Shown: one piece after another, positions 7,575-13,031 of the stretch | Numbering within the stretch: the first letter of the stretch is position 1 | How the letters are laid out: each line of letters opens with the position of its first letter | Assembly (NCBI GenBank): GCA_947454745.1 | Contig: CANGMV010000008.1 | Coordinates: 1-13,031 of the forward strand | DNA: 13,031 nucleotides | Source of the DNA: Bacteroidota bacterium | GTDB lineage: Bacteria > Bacteroidota > Bacteroidia > Chitinophagales > Chitinophagaceae | Reading direction: 5' to 3' | Position numbers and translations under genes: made by a program | Notes under the pieces: model-generated | Told to the model about the DNA's origin: nothing | Databases searched by the model: none | Seen by the model: only the letters and a program-made list of their open reading frames with translations

Positions 7575-10018
7575 TTGCGCTTAATTTTTACCTTACTTTC
7601 AATAATATCCCCCGCAATCGTAACACCCGTAATGGTTACAGTATAATTACTTGGGCTGTCCGAGGTGTAAAATGAAACGGTTGCTTTTCCATTTGGATTT
7701 GTATAAACATGCCCATTCCAATAAATCGTGGAACGTCGGTCTTGCAACACCGTTGATTTTAAAAATAGATTATCGTAGTCTGGCTGATTAAAATTAGGGG
7801 CTAAATGATATGACTTTGAATTGTATTGAATTTGTCCATAGTTCTCCAAATGATTTCTGAAATTTGAAACGCGATGTGTATTTACAATAATTACTCCGTT
7901 ACTGGACCTTGTTCCGTAGAAAGCAGCTTCTGGTCCTTTTAGTACTTCAATAAAATCAATGATATCAACTGGTATTTTTGTGAGTTCTTCTAAAACAGGG
8001 CTTGAGTTAATCCTAAGCACATCTTCGGTATCGGTTGCAGGATCATTTCCTCCAGCAACCATAACACCATCCACAATAAGCAATGGCTCGTCCTTTGCAC
8101 TTACTTTAAATGAAGTAACACCCCCTAAACTTATATAACCTCCTTTTAAATGCAAGCCAGGTATCATTAGTAAAGCATTGCCGGCATCTGTATTGGTCAT
8201 TTTTTGAATTGCCACGCCCGTCATAATTTCTGAAAAATTACTTACTCGCTTTGTCGTGTTAAAGCTATTGGCCTTAATGCTTGCCTTTACAACAACATCT
8301 TTTAACCATTCCTTACCTCTAACAATAAAATTACTATCTGTTTTAAAGTTTCTAAAATTTATCACTTGTGCAACTTGCAAGGGAGATATTTTCATTTTTA
8401 AAAAAGACGGTGTAGTAATTTTAGGAAAACTAGAATGTACGTCGATACTTATTTTTTCATCTACTACATTCCCTTTTAAATTGGCTACCTGTAATGTAAA
8501 TGGAATACTATCATAGTGTAAAGGAATTTTAAAATTAAACCGTCCGTTGATGTTTGTGGTATCAGTATCGAATAAATTTATTTTCTTATTCGTATACAAG
8601 GTTACTACTCTGTTGGGCACTGGCAATTTTTTTCTATTCAAAACTGTACCTTGAATGGTTTCAAAATCTACTAGATTGGTTTTCACAAATGCGTTGTTTT
8701 TAATATCAGCATTAATTTCACTAATGCTTTTGCCAAGATACTCAGGTTGTTTTGTAAGCATCAGTAAATCGTTCAAGTCGGCGTTACTATCCGACAATTC
8801 AACTACAGGCCCGTCCTCGTATAAAGGCTCCTGCACAATACTATCATCGGTAACGGCAACCGACAATGCAGTGAATAATGGATGAAAGACCGAATCGCCA
8901 ACAATTAAATCTAAATTCACTTTTTCGCGCGCCTTGTACGCAGGCTGGTTGGCAATAACTTTCACAACAGAATTGGGTCCTGTAATATATATACTTCGTT
9001 CACTGAGGATTTGTTTTTGATCATTGAATAAAAGTAATTTGGCTTCGCCATTGGGGAAATAGTTTTTAGGGATGCTTAATTCATACATATCCTTGCCTAT
9101 ACTTGCAAAACATACGCTATCCTTGCTCATTCCTAAAATATAGGTGCCCATTCCTTTTTTGTAAACTGAATCTCCTTGCGCAATAACCACCCTTATACTA
9201 GCAGGAGAATTTTGTTTAATCGAAATTTGACTTGCATAATGATCAGGCAATGGAAGTACATAGTGAAGTGTTCTGTTTTTTAATTGAATATGGGCTGTGT
9301 ATTTTTTATTCTTGCCTACATAAAAATTAAACTTGCCTAAACCTGTAATAGGACTTGTTTTCAACCAAGTAATTACGGAACTATCAGTATTGTCGGTAAT
9401 ATAGCCTTTCACTCCCACAGGTTTTCCTAAACTATCCATGGCTTTTATGCCAAATGTGCAATTTACTCCAGTAACAACAGTGCCTCCTTCAGGTATAATT
9501 GAAACAATAGGTACAGCATTATCGGTTAGCGGTTTTGAATTAGTGATTTTTTTGAGCTGAAGCTTAGAAGCATATTTCGTGTTAACAATATAAAGTGGTT
9601 TTATAAATATACCTTCAAGTCCTTGTTGTAACATACTGCTCGTATACGCTCTTAGCCAATAATGTCCTTCGGGAATAGAATCAGATAATCTTATATAACC
9701 TTCGGTTTTCTCAGAGGGAATATTCAATAACAATTGCGCAACAGCCGTGTCTCGCTCGTCAACAATGTCAACATATAAATTTTGACTATGGGAATAAAAC
9801 TTGTGGGATACTTTATTTATTACCCATGCTTTCAGCCAAAGATCTTCTCCAGCACTATAGTACCATTTATTAGTTTGAACCATAACCAACTCCCGCTTGT
9901 CCTTGCGAATAGCTTTAACAAACTGTCCTGCAATGCTATCTACATCACTAATAAAAGATTGGGCATTCGTGTACACACCACAAAGGGTTAGCAATATAAT
10001 GAATACAATTTTTTTCAT
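7571..10018 (-). CDS. Exported macroglobulin-like / TonB-plug protein without beta-barrel
   Basis: This 815-residue protein has a signal peptide (about 1-20, ending TNAQ). Residues 45-145 resemble an MG2 macroglobulin domain, with TNKWYYSAGEDLWLKAWV at 49-66 and an extended PEGHYWLRAYT at 116-126. More beta-rich repeats of that kind fill 165-450. Residues 452-525 look like a carboxypeptidase-regulatory (CarboxypepD_reg) domain: IQGTVLNRKKLPVPNRVVTL, then TNINGRFNFKIP. Residues 610-714 form a TonB-dependent-receptor plug: NALLMIPGL, PLLIVDGV (645-652), IDFIEVLKGPEAAFYGTRSSNGVIIV (687-712). After it there is no outer-membrane barrel. Instead a short macroglobulin-like tail (about 758-815) carries DRRSTIYWNGHVYTNPNGKA and a beta-rich end. 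The protein is therefore probably periplasmic or surface-associated rather than a channel. Function unknown; a similar domain order occurs in other Bacteroidota proteins (recalled). The ATG at 10018-10016 is followed by a strong signal sequence. Confidence 0.85.
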   Translation of the reverse strand: MKKIVFIILLTLCGVYTNAQSFISDVDSIAGQFVKAIRKDKRELVMVQTNKWYYSAGEDLWLKAWVINKVSHKFYSHSQNLYVDIVDERDTAVAQLLLNIPSEKTEGYIRLSDSIPEGHYWLRAYTSSMLQQGLEGIFIKPLYIVNTKYASKLQLKKITNSKPLTDNAVPIVSIIPEGGTVVTGVNCTFGIKAMDSLGKPVGVKGYITDNTDSSVITWLKTSPITGLGKFNFYVGKNKKYTAHIQLKNRTLHYVLPLPDHYASQISIKQNSPASIRVVIAQGDSVYKKGMGTYILGMSKDSVCFASIGKDMYELSIPKNYFPNGEAKLLLFNDQKQILSERSIYITGPNSVVKVIANQPAYKAREKVNLDLIVGDSVFHPLFTALSVAVTDDSIVQEPLYEDGPVVELSDSNADLNDLLMLTKQPEYLGKSISEINADIKNNAFVKTNLVDFETIQGTVLNRKKLPVPNRVVTLYTNKKINLFDTDTTNINGRFNFKIPLHYDSIPFTLQVANLKGNVVDEKISIDVHSSFPKITTPSFLKMKISPLQVAQVINFRNFKTDSNFIVRGKEWLKDVVVKASIKANSFNTTKRVSNFSEIMTGVAIQKMTNTDAGNALLMIPGLHLKGGYISLGGVTSFKVSAKDEPLLIVDGVMVAGGNDPATDTEDVLRINSSPVLEELTKIPVDIIDFIEVLKGPEAAFYGTRSSNGVIIVNTHRVSNFRNHLENYGQIQYNSKSYHLAPNFNQPDYDNLFLKSTVLQDRRSTIYWNGHVYTNPNGKATVSFYTSDSPSNYTVTITGVTIAGDIIESKVKIKRN

Positions 10019-10052
10019 GGCAATCGGGGTATAAGCTTATTTTAAAGTTATA

Positions 10053-10060
10053 CAAAACTA
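10053..10060 (-). promoter_or_regulatory. -7 promoter box for the plug protein gene
   Basis: On the minus strand TAGTTTTG matches the Bacteroidota -7 consensus TAnnTTTG at every defined position. It lies 34 bp before the ATG of the minus-strand gene and is the same octamer as the one before kdpD. No exact TTG -33 element is found at the usual spacing, so the call rests on the -7 box and the position. Confidence 0.5.
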
Positions 10061-10091
10061 TACAGCCGTAAGTTGTGTATTATATAAGCGG

Positions 10092-10118
10092 TTGGAATAT
10101 CCTAAAAGCTTAATTTTG
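10092..10118 (+). promoter_or_regulatory. Promoter of the LtaS-like gene
   Basis: TTG at 10092-10094 and TAATTTTG at 10111-10118 fit the Bacteroidota -33 and -7 elements (TTG and TAnnTTTG) with a 16-bp spacer. The predicted start of transcription is only about 10 nt before the ATG at 10135, giving a very short leader. This is the best two-part promoter in the window. Confidence 0.6.
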
Positions 10119-10134
10119 ACCATTATATAAACCT

Positions 10135-12564
10135 ATGTATTCCAAATTCATTAGCTTTTTCCAGTTTTACGTAAAATCAGTCATTGCATTAGCCATATCC
10201 TTTTGTTTAATTAGGGTTTATGAATTTATCACAATAGCACACAAGTCTTTTGTGCAACATGCATTCGCCTTCGAACTACTGGGTTGGCTGTACGATATAT
10301 GGGTAGTTGCTATTTATGCCGTATTTATGTTAATCCCTGTTTTTATTGTATGGATCTCAAGTAAAAAAATAGGCCTTTCTCTTTTTCACGTATTAAATGC
10401 AATACTCATTGTTACCTATATTTCATTACTTATGGTTTTTTCGGAAAGAAATACCCCATTTGATCATGAGATATATACAAGAAGTTTCTCCGAGTCTTGG
10501 ACCACTTCCAAACAAATGATGAGTAATGGAATTGTCGTGCTATTGCCTTTTGCAGTTTATATTGTTTTGTATTTGTTCATTTATTACAAATGGACCAGTA
10601 AATTAAAAATAAAAGATAATGCCTTAAAAGCTATTGGTGGTATTATGTTTTTATCGGTAGTTTTTATTGGCTACGCAAACCCTGCGGAAGAAAATTTTGA
10701 TCAAGAAAAAGCCTACTACTTTACCGCCAATAAATTTACTTATTGGATGGATGACACTTATCAATATTTCAAAAATGTAGACCAATTTAATTCAGACAAG
10801 CTAAGTCCTGAAGCACTAAGAGAACAAATTGATTTTTACCAAGCCAATCAGCCCTTTCAATTTACAAGTAAGGAATATCCTTTATTACGTAAGAATGAAA
10901 ATAAAGATGTACTTGGGCCATTATTTAATTTAAACCCAACCACTCCCCCCAACATAGTAATCCTAGTTGTAGAAGGTTTATCTAGGGACTTTAGTGGCGC
11001 AAACGCCTATGCAGGAAGCTTTACACCATTCTTAGATGAATTGTCGAAACGAAGTTTAGTTTGGGATAATTTTTTAAGTACTGCTCCTGGCACTTTTGCT
11101 GCGCATCCTGCTATTTCAGGTTCATTGCCCTATGGCAAGCGTGGATTCTCCGTTATCAATGTGATGCCAGATCATTTATCACTGATTAAAATTTTGAGAG
11201 CAAATGGTTACCACTCTAAATTTTTAATTGGATTTAATCCTGATTTTGACAATATGGGTGGCTATATGCGCTTGCAAGGAACCGACATGATATTGTTAGA
11301 CTATCCTGCAAAATATAAAATGATGGGAGTTGGAAAAGAGGGATGGAGTATGGGATACCCCGATGATGCATTGTATAGTAGAGGGTTTGAGGTAATGGAT
11401 TCCTTAAAACATGAGCCCTATTTAAATATTTATCATACAGGCACAACGCATATGCCCTATTTATTTGCACAACAAAATGAATATGGGAAAAAATTTGATA
11501 AGAAAATTGAGGGTATCGCAAATAACAATCCTATTAAAAAAACATTAAAAGAAACTAAGCAAGTGCTTGTTACGTATATGTTTTCAGATGACTGCATAAA
11601 ATCTTTTTTTAAACGATACGCAAAAAGACCAGAATACAACAATACTATCTTTTTTATAATGGGCGACCACCATATCGGCTCCTTCCCTTCTACAAATGGA
11701 CTAGACGACTATCATGTTCCTTTAATTGTGTATTCTCCTATGATTAAAAAACCTAAAAAGTTTTTTAGTATTAATTCACACAATAATATAGGGCCAACAA
11801 TTACCAATTTAGTATTATCGAATTATCCACAACTTAAACAAAAGCCCGACGAAGTACATTGGTTAACTGATGTAATGGATACAGCAGTTCAATTCAGAAA
11901 TATACACTCTATGCCATTCATGGAATGGAGTAGAGAAATTACGGACTATATTTATAAAGACTATTATTTATCAGGCAAACAAATTTATAAGATTGATGCA
12001 AACCTTGGACTCACTAAAATAAAAAACGATACTTTAAAACAGCATGTTACTAAATTGATTAATAACTTTAAATTAATCAATGATTATGTAACTACTAAAA
12101 ATAAAATATATCCGGTTAATAAATCATTGGCAGCAATGCCAAAAGACTTGTTGCTAGATTATAACAATGCTACAACCCAAACTATACATACCGAAAGTCC
12201 CGACACGACTATCATGCCTGAAATCAAAGTTCCTTTAGGTTATAAGTATTTATATTTCGAGCTAAATGCAGACATTAACTTGATGCTTCCGGGACTAGAG
12301 GATCAACCTGCATTTAGGTTTGCACTGATTGACACTGCTAAAGGGAATAGAAATTTTGTGTTTTGGACCAACCACAATATCGTACAAATGTCTAAAGGAG
12401 ACTACATTGAAAAACAATGGAATAATGTATCTGTTACCGACATGATGGCGCTGGATAGTTATAGAAAATTCAAACACTTAATCTTTGATTTGTCCTTTTA
12501 TAATGGCAGGACCAATTATTTGCAAATGAAAAATTTGAATCTGAAAGTTTACGGTGTAAAATAA
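10135..12564 (+). CDS. LTA-synthase-like membrane sulfatase-family enzyme
   Basis: This 809-residue inner-membrane protein has an extracytoplasmic alkaline-phosphatase/sulfatase-fold domain, as in LtaS and related phosphoglycerol or phosphoethanolamine transferases. Five hydrophobic helices lie at about 13-29, 48-74, 83-102, 132-151 and 166-180. The enzyme domain (about 272-600) starts NIVILVVEGLSRDF with probable metal ligand E280. APGTFAAHPAISGSLPYG holds the likely nucleophile T320, in the place of the LtaS catalytic threonine. H439 in HTGTTHMPY and D511-H512 in IMGDHHIG supply further metal or substrate ligands. Residues about 610-809 form an extra C-terminal region with beta-rich segments that I cannot assign. 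Bacteroidota do not make classical lipoteichoic acid, so the acceptor is probably a lipid-linked or surface glycan (inference). The gene has its own promoter and no cotranscribed neighbour; its 3' end overlaps the GH32 gene. Confidence 0.9.
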   Translation: MYSKFISFFQFYVKSVIALAISFCLIRVYEFITIAHKSFVQHAFAFELLGWLYDIWVVAIYAVFMLIPVFIVWISSKKIGLSLFHVLNAILIVTYISLLMVFSERNTPFDHEIYTRSFSESWTTSKQMMSNGIVVLLPFAVYIVLYLFIYYKWTSKLKIKDNALKAIGGIMFLSVVFIGYANPAEENFDQEKAYYFTANKFTYWMDDTYQYFKNVDQFNSDKLSPEALREQIDFYQANQPFQFTSKEYPLLRKNENKDVLGPLFNLNPTTPPNIVILVVEGLSRDFSGANAYAGSFTPFLDELSKRSLVWDNFLSTAPGTFAAHPAISGSLPYGKRGFSVINVMPDHLSLIKILRANGYHSKFLIGFNPDFDNMGGYMRLQGTDMILLDYPAKYKMMGVGKEGWSMGYPDDALYSRGFEVMDSLKHEPYLNIYHTGTTHMPYLFAQQNEYGKKFDKKIEGIANNNPIKKTLKETKQVLVTYMFSDDCIKSFFKRYAKRPEYNNTIFFIMGDHHIGSFPSTNGLDDYHVPLIVYSPMIKKPKKFFSINSHNNIGPTITNLVLSNYPQLKQKPDEVHWLTDVMDTAVQFRNIHSMPFMEWSREITDYIYKDYYLSGKQIYKIDANLGLTKIKNDTLKQHVTKLINNFKLINDYVTTKNKIYPVNKSLAAMPKDLLLDYNNATTQTIHTESPDTTIMPEIKVPLGYKYLYFELNADINLMLPGLEDQPAFRFALIDTAKGNRNFVFWTNHNIVQMSKGDYIEKQWNNVSVTDMMALDSYRKFKHLIFDLSFYNGRTNYLQMKNLNLKVYGVK

Positions 12565-13031
12565 TTGCTCATTTTCAATTGCTTTTTAACCGAACTATCT
12601 GCCGACTGAACCGTTATTATTGTATATGGGCTAGTAGGAAAAAAGATGTCTGTCATCACCGTCAAGCCTTTATCTGCAAACATTTCAATCGAAGTTTTAT
12701 CTATTATTACTTGTAATCCAGCAATTTTTGAAGTGGCGAGTCTTGGTGCATAATGTTTAGTAGCAAAGGCTTCATTAAATTCATGCCTGCCTGCACTAGA
12801 TCGATCAATAAAATATTCATTACGTTGCTGATCGTAGCCAAAATCCAAATGCTCCCCTTTTTCATTGGATAAAGAAATCGTAAAGTCATGTAGTTGGATT
12901 GCCTCTAAACTGATTTTATAAGGCACAGAAACTTCCAGTGCTTTTTTATCCACGCTTCTTAACTCCTGGGTTTTTAATTCTTTAATAGGAGTAGAGGCAA
13001 GGTATATTTCACTGCCCACTTTTGTTAATGC
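12549..13031 (-). CDS. GH32 fructosidase, C-terminal part (partial gene)
   Basis: This fragment is the C-terminal beta-sandwich domain of a glycoside hydrolase family 32 enzyme (levanase, inulinase or sucrose hydrolase type), which cleaves beta-fructofuranosides. The frame is open to the right edge at 13031, so the catalytic five-bladed propeller and the start lie outside. Recognisable motifs are NEYFIDRSSAGRHEFNEAFA, followed by APR, and IDKTSIEMFADKGLTVMTDIFFP just before the end; both are hallmark GH32 C-domain sequences. The GTG at 13019-13017 inside the frame is not the real start, since coding sense (ALTKVGSEIYL) continues upstream of it. The TAA at 12551-12549 lies inside the last codons of the convergent LtaS-like gene. 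Substrate specificity cannot be told without the catalytic domain. Confidence 0.93.
   Translation of the reverse strand, partial: ALTKVGSEIYLASTPIKELKTQELRSVDKKALEVSVPYKISLEAIQLHDFTISLSNEKGEHLDFGYDQQRNEYFIDRSSAGRHEFNEAFATKHYAPRLATSKIAGLQVIIDKTSIEMFADKGLTVMTDIFFPTSPYTIITVQSADSSVKKQLKMSNYFTP

Noticed and set aside
8256..8885. Plus-strand open frames opposite the plug-protein gene
   Set aside because: They are antisense to a gene with clear domain motifs, and none has a promoter box or a recognisable product.
11234..11642. Minus-strand open frames opposite the LtaS-like gene
   Set aside because: They overlap the conserved catalytic region coded on the plus strand, so they are chance open frames in AT-rich DNA.
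1..13031. A novel defence, mobile or CRISPR-type system
   Set aside because: No repeat arrays, integrase, transposase, toxin-antitoxin, nuclease or helicase genes were found. All major genes are of recognisable transport, signalling or envelope/glycan families.

Overview
The window is AT-rich DNA that looks like the chromosome of a Bacteroidota species, probably Chitinophagales/Sphingobacteriales-like (the order is a guess). The evidence is: -7 promoter boxes of the Bacteroidota type (TAnnTTTG) and no visible Shine-Dalgarno sequences before start codons; a TonB-plug/carboxypeptidase-regulatory-like protein; a secreted GH3 enzyme; a GH32 enzyme; and a KdpD/KdpE pair with a short kinase. No tRNA, rRNA, CRISPR array, insertion sequence, phage gene or recognisable defence system was found.

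Layout. Positions 1-67 hold the last codons of an unidentified plus-strand gene. It meets the minus-strand potassium transporter kup (115-2112) across a perfect hairpin that probably terminates both. Upstream of kup on the same strand lie kdpE (2198-2875) and a KdpD-type histidine kinase (2868-3956), which overlap by 8 bp and have their own likely promoter at 3972-3979. Together these form a potassium-homeostasis block. Next come two small minus-strand genes 5 bp apart, a DinB-superfamily DUF1569 protein (4010-4465) and a CDGSH iron-sulfur protein (4471-4695). A large secreted GH3 glycosidase follows (4763-6931).

A divergent plus-strand gene for a DUF421 membrane protein (7023-7574) runs into the 3' end of a minus-strand 815-aa exported protein (7571-10018). 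That protein joins macroglobulin-like, carboxypeptidase-regulatory-like and TonB-plug regions but has no beta-barrel. A 116-bp divergent promoter region then leads to a plus-strand, membrane-anchored LTA-synthase/sulfatase-like enzyme (10135-12564). Its 3' end overlaps by 16 bp the 3' end of a GH32 fructosidase gene that leaves the window at 13031.

How the genes fit together. The left third deals with K+ uptake and its two-component control, although no kdpFABC pump genes are visible here. The rest is mostly envelope and glycan functions (GH3, GH32, plug protein, LtaS-like transferase), but without a SusC/SusD pair, so it is not a canonical polysaccharide-utilisation locus. The window is mostly ordinary chromosome. 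The points most worth a second look are the short Kdp kinase beside kup, the barrel-less plug protein, the LtaS-like enzyme with an unassigned C-terminal region, and the tail-to-tail gene overlaps.
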